A stretch of 64,000 nt of DNA from Prolixibacteraceae bacterium UBA6029 (GCA_002429385.1 DIZL01000020.1:26862-90861); one strand, 5' to 3'; shown: positions 43,022 to 52,160, numbered from the stretch's first letter. Translations and numbers: made by a program. The notes: generated from the letters alone by a model not told the origin.

Positions 43022-43648
43022 ATGGAGAGAAAACCTTATAATGTCGCGTATGGACTTGCCATATTTACAATTGCCTATAATATTTTAGAAGGACTCGTTT
43101 CAATCTGGTTTGGAATTAAAGACGAAACCCTTACCCTATTTGGCTTTGGTGCCGATAGTTTTATTGAAGTATTTTCGGGCATTGGAATAGCCATCATGAT
43201 TCTTCGTATACGTCAAAATGCCCAAAGCCCTAAAAGCGAATTCGAAATAACAGCCCTCAAAATAACCGGGACTGCATTCTATCTTTTATCTGTTGGTCTG
43301 TTGGCAGGTGTCATTTTAAACCTGATCAATCATCAAAAACCTACTACTACCCTGGTAGGAGTAATTGTTTCCCTGATTTCCATTGCGGTCATGGTTTGGT
43401 TAATGAATGCGAAAAAGAAAATCGGCAGACAACTAAATTCAGAAGCAATTCTCTCAGATGCCAATTGCACCAGGGTTTGTGTATATATGTCGGTCGTATT
43501 GCTGGCTTCAAGTCTCATCTATGAGTTTACCGGATTTGCATATGCTGATGCGATTGGTACTACCGGGCTAATTTACTTTTCTGTGACTGAAGGAAAAGAA
43601 GCTTTTGAAAAAGCAAAGGGCAAAGCGTGCAATTGCGATCATTGTTAA
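43022..43648 (+). CDS. CDF-like integral membrane protein with a Cys-rich tail
   Basis: 208 residues with five or six hydrophobic helices. The first part (YNILEGLVSIWFGIKDETLTLFGFGADSFIEVFSGIGIAIMILR) resembles the first two helices of cation diffusion facilitators, with the acidic ADSFIE near the usual metal-site position. The second half has another YADAIGTTGLIYFSVTEG helix. The protein ends CNCDHC, a likely metal ligand cluster. The CDF cytosolic domain is absent. A divalent cation exporter is plausible; substrate unknown. It is convergent with the outer-membrane barrel gene. Confidence 0.75.
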   Translation: MERKPYNVAYGLAIFTIAYNILEGLVSIWFGIKDETLTLFGFGADSFIEVFSGIGIAIMILRIRQNAQSPKSEFEITALKITGTAFYLLSVGLLAGVILNLINHQKPTTTLVGVIVSLISIAVMVWLMNAKKKIGRQLNSEAILSDANCTRVCVYMSVVLLASSLIYEFTGFAYADAIGTTGLIYFSVTEGKEAFEKAKGKACNCDHC

Positions 43649-43656
43649 GTATGTAG

Positions 43657-46074
43657 CTATAATTGATTATCAAATTTAATAGCATTATCCTTCTGCTTTT
43701 TAGTTGAGTTTCCAAACGAATACATAAATCCCAGATATATCATTCTTGCAGTCCGTCGTCTGATCTCATGTCGGTATATTTCAGGAGTGTCCAATATATA
43801 GTTACTTCTAAGGGTATTAAAGATATCAGAAACTGTTAATATTAATCCTGCTCTATTTTTAAACAGTTCCTGCTTCAGGCCTGAATTCATAACAAACGAA
43901 GGAAGTCTTCTTCCCTGCGGAGTGAGGGTTTCGGATGAATAATTCGATGTGAGCTGCCAGACTGTACTTTTTGTGAGGTTGAATCCCATGCTGGCATTAG
44001 CCGACATGGAGATAATCGATTTATTCTTACTGTAACCGAGTGATGAAGCATCAATGGTATTGTAGAAGGTATTGGTGGAGAGGTTAACCGTGGCAATTTT
44101 CCCCAACGAGCCGGTTAAAATCAATTCAAGCCCTGAGGATTGATTCTGCGCCAGATTTTCCAAACTGCTCTCTAAAACACCATTTCCAAGACTTCTTGTA
44201 ATACTTGTAATTCCATTATAATGATACCGATAGTATAAGGTAGAGATAAAGGTTGTTGAACTTTCCTTCAATTGATATCCCAACTCAAGCGAATGAATGT
44301 CTTCGGGTTTTAGATTTGGATTTCCAACACGTATATTCTGTAAATCCTGGTATTCCGGAAATGGATTTAGCTCTTCATCTTCAGGACGGCGAATCCGATG
44401 GCTGTAATTCAGTTGTAATTCCTGTTTGGCAGTCAGCTTATAGGATAAGTGCAGGCTTGGATACAAGCGGTAGTATTTTTTGGGAATGATTGAATCCAGT
44501 GTGACCATGTTAGCCCTTGTATTGGTCTGTTCGCCGCGTATACCGGCCAACAATCCGAACTTGCCGATTTCCTTCTCGAAGGTAGCATACACTACATGGG
44601 TATATTCGGAGCGAATAAATCGGTTGGATCGCAGAAAATCCTTGTTCCATACATTCGAAGCAAGGTCTAAGGTGTCCCGGTATAGGTCCAGATCGTTTTT
44701 AAAGTATTCGAGCAGATAGCCTGATTCGAACTTACTGTTCCCGGATAAGGGAAGGGTGTATTCAACTGTAAGTTCCGATCCTTTGTTCACATGATGATAA
44801 AACATATCATCATACCTCACTATTGGAAATGGAGTCCGGTAGTTATTGGTATAATAGTTATCTTCCTTTTCTGTTGACCTCGAAAAAATGTAACTGACAT
44901 TCATCTCATGTCCTTCTTTACTAAACAGATGCTGATAGGTCGATGTGATTTCAAGATCTGATTCGGTTTCAGGAAGATAGCGCACACGATCATAGTCCTC
45001 GATGGTATTTCCCATCTGATCCTGCAGCGTATAGATTGATATATCGTTTTGACGTTGAAACCGGTAATTGTAATTGGCCGAAACCCCGACCTTATTGTGA
45101 TCATTCAGCTTGTAATCGATACCTGCATTTGCCAGATTATATAGTGGTCGTGCATGACCAAGGGTGTTGTTTACAGATGTGTTAGCCAATTGCCCGGTCT
45201 CATAGGTCTTCGTGCTCATGTTGCTTATTCGGGTACGGTCGTCCTGTCGGATACCGAAGCTTCCGAACAGGTTTAATTTACCCGGATTGTAATTGGACAT
45301 GATGTTGAAATTGCGTCGGTTATTATTGCCAACGTTTGCGGTAAGGTTGCCATTCAATCCAAGTCCCTTATCTTTCTTTAATACAATATTGATGATCCCT
45401 GAAGTACCATCAGGTTTGTATTTAGCTGAAGGATTGGTGATTATTTCTATTTTATCGATCGAATTAGCCGGCAATTGCTGCAAGGCTGCCGCACGATTGA
45501 GATTCATCATGGCCGAGGTCTTTCCATTAATCAGGATGGTCACATTTTCACTTCCGCGCAAGCTTACATTTCCATCAACATCCACCTGAACGGAAGGGAT
45601 ATTTTGCATCAAATCACTTACCGAGCCTGACTTACTCATCACATCCTGACCAATGTTAAATGTTTTGCGGTCAATAGAATTCACATAAGTGGACTTTTGG
45701 GCAACTACCTGTACTTCATCGACCTTGGTGTAGGATTCAGCAATATATAATTTTCCGATATCGATGCTGCTTTGTTTCTGATTCAGAGCTATTACCGCGG
45801 ATTTTGTTTCATCGAAGCCAATAAAACTATATACGATCCGGTACTCTCCAAAGGATAACCCGTCAAATTCAAACCTTCCGTCTTTATCGGTCACGGTTCC
45901 CTGGATATAGGCGCTATCTGTCTTATTTTTGATAACCACATTGGCAAACTCAAGGGGCATGCCCGATGTTTTTTCAATAATCAATCCTTTTATACTTCCA
46001 ATTCCGTTTGGCTGGGCATATAAACTGCCGATACTTATCCACACGAATAAGCTTAATACCAATACATTCTTCAT
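43657..46074 (-). CDS. Outer-membrane TonB-dependent receptor-like beta-barrel protein
   Basis: 805 residues. Signal peptide 1-~21 (SLYAQ); carboxypeptidase-regulatory-like domain (~25-110; IIEKTSGMPLEFANVVIKNK, GRFEFDGLSFGEYRIVYSFIGF); plug domain (~120-235; GSVSDLMQNIPSVQVDVDGNVSLRGSENVTILINGK); outer-membrane barrel of the OMP_b-brl_3 type to the C-terminus. These proteins resemble TonB receptors but often lack a clear TonB box and SusD partner. The ligand is unknown. It is flanked by a cation exporter-like gene and, divergently, a His-tailed permease, hinting at metal handling. Confidence 0.88.
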   Translation of the reverse strand: MKNVLVLSLFVWISIGSLYAQPNGIGSIKGLIIEKTSGMPLEFANVVIKNKTDSAYIQGTVTDKDGRFEFDGLSFGEYRIVYSFIGFDETKSAVIALNQKQSSIDIGKLYIAESYTKVDEVQVVAQKSTYVNSIDRKTFNIGQDVMSKSGSVSDLMQNIPSVQVDVDGNVSLRGSENVTILINGKTSAMMNLNRAAALQQLPANSIDKIEIITNPSAKYKPDGTSGIINIVLKKDKGLGLNGNLTANVGNNNRRNFNIMSNYNPGKLNLFGSFGIRQDDRTRISNMSTKTYETGQLANTSVNNTLGHARPLYNLANAGIDYKLNDHNKVGVSANYNYRFQRQNDISIYTLQDQMGNTIEDYDRVRYLPETESDLEITSTYQHLFSKEGHEMNVSYIFSRSTEKEDNYYTNNYRTPFPIVRYDDMFYHHVNKGSELTVEYTLPLSGNSKFESGYLLEYFKNDLDLYRDTLDLASNVWNKDFLRSNRFIRSEYTHVVYATFEKEIGKFGLLAGIRGEQTNTRANMVTLDSIIPKKYYRLYPSLHLSYKLTAKQELQLNYSHRIRRPEDEELNPFPEYQDLQNIRVGNPNLKPEDIHSLELGYQLKESSTTFISTLYYRYHYNGITSITRSLGNGVLESSLENLAQNQSSGLELILTGSLGKIATVNLSTNTFYNTIDASSLGYSKNKSIISMSANASMGFNLTKSTVWQLTSNYSSETLTPQGRRLPSFVMNSGLKQELFKNRAGLILTVSDIFNTLRSNYILDTPEIYRHEIRRRTARMIYLGFMYSFGNSTKKQKDNAIKFDNQL

Positions 46075-46224
46075 TAGTTAGCCGATTAATTTCTTATAAT
46101 GCAATATGTAACAAAAGAATAAAAAAAACATGGATGAAAATAGAGTTACAATAAAATAATTATAGGTTAAAGGCTCAACCTTCTGAATTAAGCGATTTCA
46201 TTGTTTCGTGCCTGAATAAATGAC

Positions 46225-46232
46225 TATTTTTG
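46225..46232 (+). promoter_or_regulatory. -7 promoter element of the DMT permease gene
   Basis: TATTTTTG fits TAnnTTTG, 25 bases before the ATG at 46257. Confidence 0.55.
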
Positions 46233-46256
46233 AATATATTTTGATCAGAATCAACG

Positions 46257-47297
46257 ATGAAGCGGTTTGCAATAATAACAGGTATTCTTGCCGGGTTTCT
46301 TTTTGGCATAGCCACTCCGTTTAGTAAATTGTTATTGGCGGACTTAAACTCATTTCAATTAGCCGGATTACTCTATTTGGGTGCGGCATTGGCCATGTTG
46401 CCCTCTGTTTTCAGAAGAAACAACAACCCCTTACTGCTTTTTCAATCGGGTTCCAGGGCTAAGACTATCGGGATAATCTTCTTTGGCGGGTTTGCCGGAC
46501 CATTGCTTTTACTGATGGGTTTAAAAATGGCAAATGCTTCTTCAGTTTCAATCTGGCTAAATATGGAACTGGTGGCAACGGCCATTTTGGGTGTTCTGTT
46601 CTTTAAAGATGCCCTCGACAAAAATACATGGATTGGGGTTTCATTAACAGTTTTAGCAGGAATAATTACTTCATTTGGTGAAGGTACAAGCGGGATAACT
46701 TCAGGTTTGCTCATTTGTGCAGCCTGTGCCTGCTGGGCCGTTGATAACCACTTAACAGCCATATCAGATGGAGCCTCACCGCAAACAGTTACCTTTGTCA
46801 AAGGAATCGTGGCAGGATCGGTCAATTTATTGATCGGATGCCTGATTGCAGGTCACTCGATGGAGACCGGGAGTATTGTTTCATCCCTGATCGTTGGCAT
46901 ATTCGCCTATGGGTTTAGTATTGTACTTTATGTGACCTCAGCACAAAATATCGGGGCAACCCGCAGTCAGATCTTGTTTTCTACCGCACCGGTATGGGGT
47001 GTGATTTTGTCTTATATATTTGTTCATGAACCCTTTCGGTGGGTACACATCATTTCAATCATTCTTTTGGCTCTTGCTGTTTTCGTCACTAACCGTCTGG
47101 GCCATATGCATCAGCATACTCATGTAGTCATGGAACATATCCATTACCATCATCATAACGATGGGCATCACAATCATTCGCACGAGGGAGAAACCGTCCC
47201 GATTGGCAAATGGCACTCCCACCTTCATACTCATGTCCCTGTAACTCATAAACATCCGCATGACCCTGATTTACACCACAGACATTTGCATGACTAG
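46257..47297 (+). CDS. EamA/DMT family permease with a long His-rich C-terminal tail
   Basis: 346 residues. Two EamA repeats give ten transmembrane helices (residues 1-~280; TPFSKLLLADLNSFQLAGLLYLGAA, NIGATRSQILFSTAPVWGVILSY). The last 64 residues (283-346) contain 24 His with Asp, Glu and Asn, the kind of tail that binds Ni, Co, Zn or Cu. DMT permeases usually export metabolites, so this tail suggests metal export or metal-sensing control. The neighbouring CobW GTPase and CDF-like gene fit a metal theme. Substrate unknown. Confidence 0.85.
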   Translation: MKRFAIITGILAGFLFGIATPFSKLLLADLNSFQLAGLLYLGAALAMLPSVFRRNNNPLLLFQSGSRAKTIGIIFFGGFAGPLLLLMGLKMANASSVSIWLNMELVATAILGVLFFKDALDKNTWIGVSLTVLAGIITSFGEGTSGITSGLLICAACACWAVDNHLTAISDGASPQTVTFVKGIVAGSVNLLIGCLIAGHSMETGSIVSSLIVGIFAYGFSIVLYVTSAQNIGATRSQILFSTAPVWGVILSYIFVHEPFRWVHIISIILLALAVFVTNRLGHMHQHTHVVMEHIHYHHHNDGHHNHSHEGETVPIGKWHSHLHTHVPVTHKHPHDPDLHHRHLHD

Positions 47298-47366
47298 TTA
47301 TGTTCTTGTTCTATAACTGAGTTTGTGGTTCGATTCTTCTGATTTCCGCTCTTGTTTAGTTAAGTA

Positions 47367-47783
47367 GGGTCTGCCGAAAAACTCATATTATACAGCTATA
47401 CAGCAATATGACCGCATTAAACTTAAAAACTTGTGCAAGGAAATTTGAATTGAAACTGTAATTTCCAAGTTCCGACTTTGGCCTTGTTGTGTCGCCTTAA
47501 TTGAGCCTTCAATCCTTTGAATTATTAGAAGCTTATTAGAAAGTTATTCGAAGGTTATTCGAAGATGGTTCAATTATATTCTAATAATCATCGAATAAGT
47601 TTCTAATAACTAATGAATAAGTTTCAAATAATTTTAAGACCTGTTGGATGGCCGGTAAATGGGAGAACCAATCAACACCTTAACCTTGAACAGACAATGG
47701 CTTTTAGAATCAATACAATGGAAGTAAGAATACCCCCTTCAATTTTAACCACTATTTGGGTCCATCCGGTTTTTCAGCAGGCC
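47367..47783 (+). repeat. Interspersed repeat, copy 2 (MITE-like)
   Basis: About 420 bases. The left end GGGTCTGCCGAAAAAC (47367-47382) and the inverted right end (GTTTTTCAGCAGGCC, 47769-47783) form imperfect terminal inverted repeats. TTAAGTA occurs on both sides (47360-47366 and 47784-47790), like a target duplication. Inside are TTATTAGAA/GTTATTCGAA units (47521-47600) and a 70-codon ORF (47613-47825) that overruns the right end. Copy 1 lies at 10089-10412 in opposite orientation. No transposase is encoded. Confidence 0.6.
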
Positions 47784-47980
47784 TTAAGTATTTGTCATAA
47801 ATTAATTGATTCGTTCGAATGCTAAATCTGAATCCGGGAACAAATGTTTTCATATTCTTACGCCAGCAATGGATTTTTATTATAGATTTACAGTATGTTT
47901 ATGCTCACTATTTCAATAAATTCATTTGAAATTATTCGAATAAGTAGTCAATAATACTAATACCATTCTTATAGAAGATT
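47784..47980. other. Intergenic region after the repeat
   Basis: AT-rich, with no recognised gene. A TTATTCGAATAA palindrome-like sequence lies near 47932-47943, resembling the repeat units. Confidence 0.35.
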
Positions 47981-48628
47981 ATGAAGACTTTTCAGGAACG
48001 ATTAAAAATCCATTATCTGCCGTTATTAATCATTGTAGCAATTGCCAGCGTCATTTTCCATCACAACTGGCCGAACAGGGATACCCTAACCTTTGTCGCT
48101 GACGCAAGCGGGTATATTTCCCTGATCCTGATAGTTATTTCATTAATCATCGGCCCAATAAACCTCTTGTTTAAACGCAAGAATCCGATCTCTACTTATT
48201 TCAGGAGAGACATTGGGATAACCGGAGGGATCCTGGCCGTACTGCATTCTGTAACCGGTTTGTTTGTTCATTTAAGAGGTAACAGCTGGATGTACTTTCT
48301 GAATAAAACCGAGCATGGATATTCGATCAGGTTGGATGATTTTGGAAAAGCAAACTATACCGGTTTGGTATCATGCCTGATTATTATCCTGTTACTGATG
48401 ACTTCAAATGATTTTTCGCTTCGGAAACTTGACCGTGTGGTCTGGAAAAATATCCAGCGATTTTCCTATCTGGCGTTCATCCTGGCAATCATTCATTGCC
48501 TGTATTACAAAATTGTCCAGACTAACATGACTCTGGTTTGGTACATGTATATTCCCCTGTTAACAGTTGTGATCTTGTTTCAGGTGGCGGGGATCAGGAT
48601 GAAATTAAGGAGCCAGGCCGCAATATAA
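47981..48628 (+). CDS. Ferric reductase-like transmembrane protein
   Basis: 215 residues with six hydrophobic helices. The pattern matches the ferric reductase-like/YedZ (MsrQ) heme b membrane domain: GITGGILAVLHSVTGLFVHLRG (~85-106), NIQRFSYLAFILAIIHCLYYK (~163-183), with His residues on opposing helices as likely heme ligands. It lacks a flavin or NAD domain. It could pass electrons across the inner membrane to a periplasmic partner such as MsrP, but no such gene is adjacent. It is convergent with the CobW GTPase. Confidence 0.8.
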   Translation: MKTFQERLKIHYLPLLIIVAIASVIFHHNWPNRDTLTFVADASGYISLILIVISLIIGPINLLFKRKNPISTYFRRDIGITGGILAVLHSVTGLFVHLRGNSWMYFLNKTEHGYSIRLDDFGKANYTGLVSCLIIILLLMTSNDFSLRKLDRVVWKNIQRFSYLAFILAIIHCLYYKIVQTNMTLVWYMYIPLLTVVILFQVAGIRMKLRSQAAI

Positions 48629-48647
48629 TTTAGAAGCATTGCTGACT

Positions 48648-49748
48648 TCACTGATACATGGGTACGACATATTTAAATCTGAAAGTGGGCTCAGGACGTC
48701 CGGGACTCAAACATCTCAAGGCAAGGATTTTTGTTTCCAGCGATCCGTGGGTTGCCTCCAGAGTATCCCGTATGATTAATTCAAGGACTTCCGGGTTCAT
48801 TTCAACGCGTGCATTTAAAGTTAGTCTGGCTTCGCTTCCAATACCTGCCGATCTGCGGAAATTGATGGTGTCTTCTTTACCCGTTAAGTTACCCAAAAGA
48901 TAATGTGTTCCGGCTTCTAACATCATTTTTACATGGCCCACCGAAGCTCCCATGCTGTCGAACTGCTGACTTAAGGCCGAAAGGAAATTTCGGGCAAAAG
49001 AGTCCCAGTCGGTTGGCTCTCCTGACAACATCAGCGTAGCGTTCAGCCAACCCAGAACTGCTTCACCTTCGGCATAGACATCGTAATCGACCTCGACAAG
49101 GCGTTTACCTGAATCGGTGCGGTGAAGGACCTCGTTAAGCCATAGGTCCAACCCTACCCTGCTTAATGAACTGACAGACATAACCTCAGAATCGGGGAAG
49201 TGCAGCTTTGCACGTATTTTAAGCTTTTCCAGATCCGATGGGGCAATCAGATCAGTTTTGCTTATCAGGATGATATCGCTTTCTTCCAGCTGTTTGCGAA
49301 AAATATATGCTGCGCTGGGGTGTAATCCGTCATTGTTTCCATCCATTATGGCCTCCAGACGAAAGGGATCGGCCATAACCGTAAGGGGGCTAACCAAAAG
49401 TTCGCCCTGCATGTTTTCTTTCAGCGGTTGGATAATAGTTGCCGATAGGTCGGTGCAACTCCCAACGGGTTCGGCAATGATTACATCGGCATTGGCTTCC
49501 TCCTGCACCTGTTTCAGGGCATTGATCAGTCCGTCGAAATTGCAGCAGAAGCAACTGCCATTGACTTCAGCAACCTTTACCTCATTTCGGGATAGAATGG
49601 CTGTATCCACTAATTCAGGCGCCTGGTCGTTTGTAACCAGACCAATCCGCTGACCGTTAGCAATGATATGCTGGGCAGCTTCCCATAATAATGTAGTCTT
49701 CCCGGCACCAAGAAACCCCCCAACCAGAATTAGTCGTGTAGTCTTCAT
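48648..49748 (-). CDS. CobW/COG0523 family GTP-binding protein
   Basis: 366 residues from the ATG at 49748; an ATG 11 codons earlier (49781) is possible. The G3E GTPase domain has Walker A GGFLGAGKTTLL (residues ~9-20), the metal-binding C-x-C-C motif (GSCFCCNF, ~64-71), DVIIAEPVGSC as Walker B and SKTDL for guanine. The C-terminal half departs from standard CobW_C. COG0523 proteins are GTP-driven metallochaperones for Zn, Co or other metals. The target metal is not evident; the nearby His-rich permease is suggestive. Confidence 0.9.
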   Translation of the reverse strand: MKTTRLILVGGFLGAGKTTLLWEAAQHIIANGQRIGLVTNDQAPELVDTAILSRNEVKVAEVNGSCFCCNFDGLINALKQVQEEANADVIIAEPVGSCTDLSATIIQPLKENMQGELLVSPLTVMADPFRLEAIMDGNNDGLHPSAAYIFRKQLEESDIILISKTDLIAPSDLEKLKIRAKLHFPDSEVMSVSSLSRVGLDLWLNEVLHRTDSGKRLVEVDYDVYAEGEAVLGWLNATLMLSGEPTDWDSFARNFLSALSQQFDSMGASVGHVKMMLEAGTHYLLGNLTGKEDTINFRRSAGIGSEARLTLNARVEMNPEVLELIIRDTLEATHGSLETKILALRCLSPGRPEPTFRFKYVVPMYQ

Positions 49749-49972
49749 ATTTATTTCTTCAGTGTTATGTACGCGTTCCATTTATTCAATTGGCTTCAAA
49801 TATATTAAAAGCCAAAAGGAAATGCCTTACATTTAAATTCGTTAACAAAATCAGTCTTTGTCACTTCAATATTTTATGATTTTTCAACATTTCCTATAAC
49901 GTTATTGAAGATAAAGAATGTGATAGTTGTTGCTTATAAAATTTACAACTCTTTCTTTGCTTCTGATTTAAT

Positions 49973-50000
49973 AGTTTATATTTTTGTGAACTAATAAACT
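49973..50000 (+). promoter_or_regulatory. Putative ArsR-type operator and promoter
   Basis: The inverted repeat AGTTTAT (49973-49979) / ATAAACT (49994-50000) brackets a TATTTTTG -7 element (49979-49986), 9 bases before the ArsR ATG. A dimeric ArsR protein bound here would block its own promoter, as the family usually does. Confidence 0.55.
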
Positions 50001-50008
50001 CATAAACA

Positions 50009-50335
50009 ATGAAGGATAGAACAATTTATACTTTACATTCCAATATCTGTAAGGCTCTGGCTAATCCTATCCGTATTGAAATTATTGATGTACTCAATGA
50101 TAAAGAGTTGACATTTGGTGAGATACAGGAAATTACCGGAGTTATGAAGTCAAATCTTTCTCAACACTTATCGCTAATGGTTTCAAGTGGTATTCTAATG
50201 CAACATAAAGAAGGTTTAAATGTGTTTTTCAAATTATCTGGCCCCAAGATAGGAATTGCCTGCCGCTTGATGAGGGAAGTTTTAATTGAGAACATGAAAA
50301 GGCAAAGTGATTTAATCAATCAATTTATGAAATAA
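50009..50335 (+). CDS. ArsR-family winged-helix regulator
   Basis: 108 residues. HTH_5 domain (LCKALANPIRIEIIDVL-like start at ~13, recognition helix KSNLSQHLSLMVSSGI ~50-65, wing LNVFFKL ~72). Members are usually metal- or sulfur-sensing repressors that release DNA on ligand binding. Only one Cys (~86, IACRL) is present, so a Cys-pair metal site is doubtful; reactive sulfur species or another ligand is possible. It leads a seven-gene set of methyltransferase, DsrE, DUF302 and GDCCVxC proteins. Confidence 0.9.
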   Translation: MKDRTIYTLHSNICKALANPIRIEIIDVLNDKELTFGEIQEITGVMKSNLSQHLSLMVSSGILMQHKEGLNVFFKLSGPKIGIACRLMREVLIENMKRQSDLINQFMK

Positions 50336-50337
50336 TC

Positions 50338-50904
50338 ATGAAGGTCAGAGATAGTGGCATGCCTGAAGAATCAATATGGTCCGACTTTTTCAATCCCGGA
50401 CTGATTTTAAAACAAATGGATTTATCTCCAGAATTAGAATGTATTGTTGATTTAGGTTGCGGGTTTGGTACGTTCTCAATTCCGGCTGCCCAAATGATTA
50501 AAGGTGAAATTCATGCCTTCGACATCGACCCCTGTATGATTGAACAATTGCAAGGCAAGATGGACAAACTGGACATAAACAATATTTCTTTACACAAAAA
50601 CGATTTTATCGCCAATGGCACAGGCCTCCCGGATAATTCAGCAGACTACGTTATGCTTTTCAATATCTTGCATCATGAAAACCCATATCAAATTCTAAAC
50701 GAAGTATACAGGATATTAAAAGCAGGTACAAAAGCAGGGATCGTGCACTGGCGAAGCGATATTTCAACTCCCCGCGGGCCACAATTGGATATACGTCCAA
50801 CCCCTGAACAATGTAAAGAATGGGCCATCGAAACAGGATTTGCCATTCACAAAGAATTAATATTAGAACCATACCATTTCGGGATAATTATTAGTAAACT
50901 TTAA
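50338..50904 (+). CDS. Class I SAM-dependent methyltransferase
   Basis: 188 residues. SAM-binding motif I VDLGCGFGTFSIPAA (~37-51), acidic end of beta-2 AFDIDPCMIEQL, and motif IV NILHHENPYQILNEVYRILKAGTK. It starts 2 bases after the ArsR stop. Small methyltransferases of this type sit beside ArsR regulators in many metal-resistance loci; the substrate is unknown. It lacks the conserved Cys set of ArsM arsenite methyltransferase, so arsenic methylation is not indicated. Confidence 0.87.
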   Translation: MKVRDSGMPEESIWSDFFNPGLILKQMDLSPELECIVDLGCGFGTFSIPAAQMIKGEIHAFDIDPCMIEQLQGKMDKLDINNISLHKNDFIANGTGLPDNSADYVMLFNILHHENPYQILNEVYRILKAGTKAGIVHWRSDISTPRGPQLDIRPTPEQCKEWAIETGFAIHKELILEPYHFGIIISKL

Positions 50905-50916
50905 AAATAAGAACTT

Positions 50917-51336
50917 ATGAAAATCAACATCATTGTGTTATTCCTACTTATGAGTGGTGTACAATTGTTTGGCCTAAATTCAAGGAATGCAGCAATTCCA
51001 TCCACAACTAAATCTACATCAATCGGTATTGTCATTTATTCTAACGACGCCGAAACGGTTTGGAATGCTTTGCGTCTGGCGAACTATTCAAAAAATAAGG
51101 GTGATACTGTGAAGATATTTTTGCTCGGGAAAGGTGTCGAATTGGATAGTATGGTAAAAACAAATAATGATTTGAAAGAGCAGTCCGATAAGTTTTTAAA
51201 TAATGGCGGCAGTATTCTGGGCTGCGGAACTTGTCTGCGAAGCCGAAATAATAGAGAACCACAGGTTTGCAAGTTTTCTTCCCTGGCTGATCTGTACGAA
51301 ATCATCCGCAAGAATAAAATTGTACTTACATTTTAA
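50917..51336 (+). CDS. Exported DsrE-family protein
   Basis: 139 residues. An N-terminal signal (1-~20) precedes a DsrE/DsrF-like fold with IGIVIYSNDAETVWNALRLANYSKNKGDTVKIFLLGKGVE and GGSILGCGTCLRSR near residue 98, the usual site of the reactive Cys. DsrE proteins carry persulfide sulfur in sulfur relay. A signal peptide on this fold is uncommon. It has a shorter cytosolic paralogue at 51801-52121, with DUF302 between them, suggesting periplasmic and cytosolic versions of one function. Confidence 0.85.
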   Translation: MKINIIVLFLLMSGVQLFGLNSRNAAIPSTTKSTSIGIVIYSNDAETVWNALRLANYSKNKGDTVKIFLLGKGVELDSMVKTNNDLKEQSDKFLNNGGSILGCGTCLRSRNNREPQVCKFSSLADLYEIIRKNKIVLTF

Positions 51337-51346
51337 TAGTTAAAAT

Positions 51347-51790
51347 ATGCTTCAAAAACTCATGCAGGCAATAATGCCACCTGAAAAAATGATTGAGATG
51401 TTTATTTACAAAATCATAAGCACTCTGTCAATCGAACAAATATCAGAAAAAGTACCCGTAGCATGTGAACAAAACAAATTTGCGTTGCTTCACACTTACG
51501 TTTATCATGAAATAGTTGAAAGTAAGGGGTTTCCTATCAAACGAAAAGTTTATATCTATGAGATATGCAGGGCCAAAACAGCCGCAACCATGCTCACCGA
51601 TTTTCCACATTTCTCCATATTTATGCCCTGCAAACTGGCTATTTATGAAGAAAATGGCAGCACCGTAATTTCCACAATGAACATGGAGATTATGCTCAAA
51701 GCGGTCAGTTCCAATCAGGAACTTTATAAAGAAGCAACTTCTCTTTTCAATACCTTGAAAACAATAATGAAATCATTGACAAACATTTAA
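51347..51790 (+). CDS. DUF302 family protein
   Basis: 147 residues. DUF302 core with FALLHTYVYHEIVESKGFPIKRKVYIYEICRAKTAATML and FMPCKLAIYEENGSTVISTMNM (~105-125), including the PC-x-x-x-x-Y motif. The N-terminus is short and shows no signal peptide. DUF302 has a TBP-like fold, and its members accompany sulfur-oxidation and metal-resistance genes; biochemical role unknown. It lies 10 bases after the exported DsrE protein and directly before the cytosolic one, so the genes form one operon. Confidence 0.8.
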   Translation: MLQKLMQAIMPPEKMIEMFIYKIISTLSIEQISEKVPVACEQNKFALLHTYVYHEIVESKGFPIKRKVYIYEICRAKTAATMLTDFPHFSIFMPCKLAIYEENGSTVISTMNMEIMLKAVSSNQELYKEATSLFNTLKTIMKSLTNI

Positions 51791-51800
51791 AGTGATAAAA

Positions 51801-52121
51801 ATGAAAATTGGAATTATCCTTGAAACCAAAGAGTTTGAAAAAGCATGGAATGCATTTAGGTTTGCTGTAACAGCCAAAAAACAGGGACACGAAGTAAAGG
51901 TATTTTTAATGGGCGAAGCTGTTGAATGCCAAGGGCTCACTCACGAAAAGTATAATGTTGATGAACAGTTAAATGCGTTTGTTAATGTTGGTGGCGAAAT
52001 TTTGGCTTGTGGCACATGCTTAAAATCCCGCCATTTAGATAGCACCGAAGCCTGCCCAATCTCAACAATGGTCGATTGTGTAAATTTGGTAGTCTGGGCT
52101 GATAAAACGGTTACGTTTTAA
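51801..52121 (+). CDS. Cytosolic DsrE-family protein
   Basis: 106 residues from the ATG at 51801; a GTG at 51792 adds three residues. DsrE fold: MKIGIILETKEFEKAWNAFRFAVTAKKQGHEVKVFLMGEAVE and GEILACGTCLKSRHLDSTEACP, with the CGTC reactive site. It is a paralogue of the exported DsrE protein (50917-51336), with the same order of motifs and no signal. A role in sulfur transfer is inferred from the family. Confidence 0.87.
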   Translation: MKIGIILETKEFEKAWNAFRFAVTAKKQGHEVKVFLMGEAVECQGLTHEKYNVDEQLNAFVNVGGEILACGTCLKSRHLDSTEACPISTMVDCVNLVVWADKTVTF

Positions 52122-52160
52122 AATTCAGGAAAGGTATTCTGCATATTCAATCTTTAAGCT

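Noticed and set aside
50338..50904. ArsM arsenite methyltransferase
   Set aside because: Next to an ArsR gene, but the conserved Cys residues of ArsM are not present; called as a general methyltransferase.
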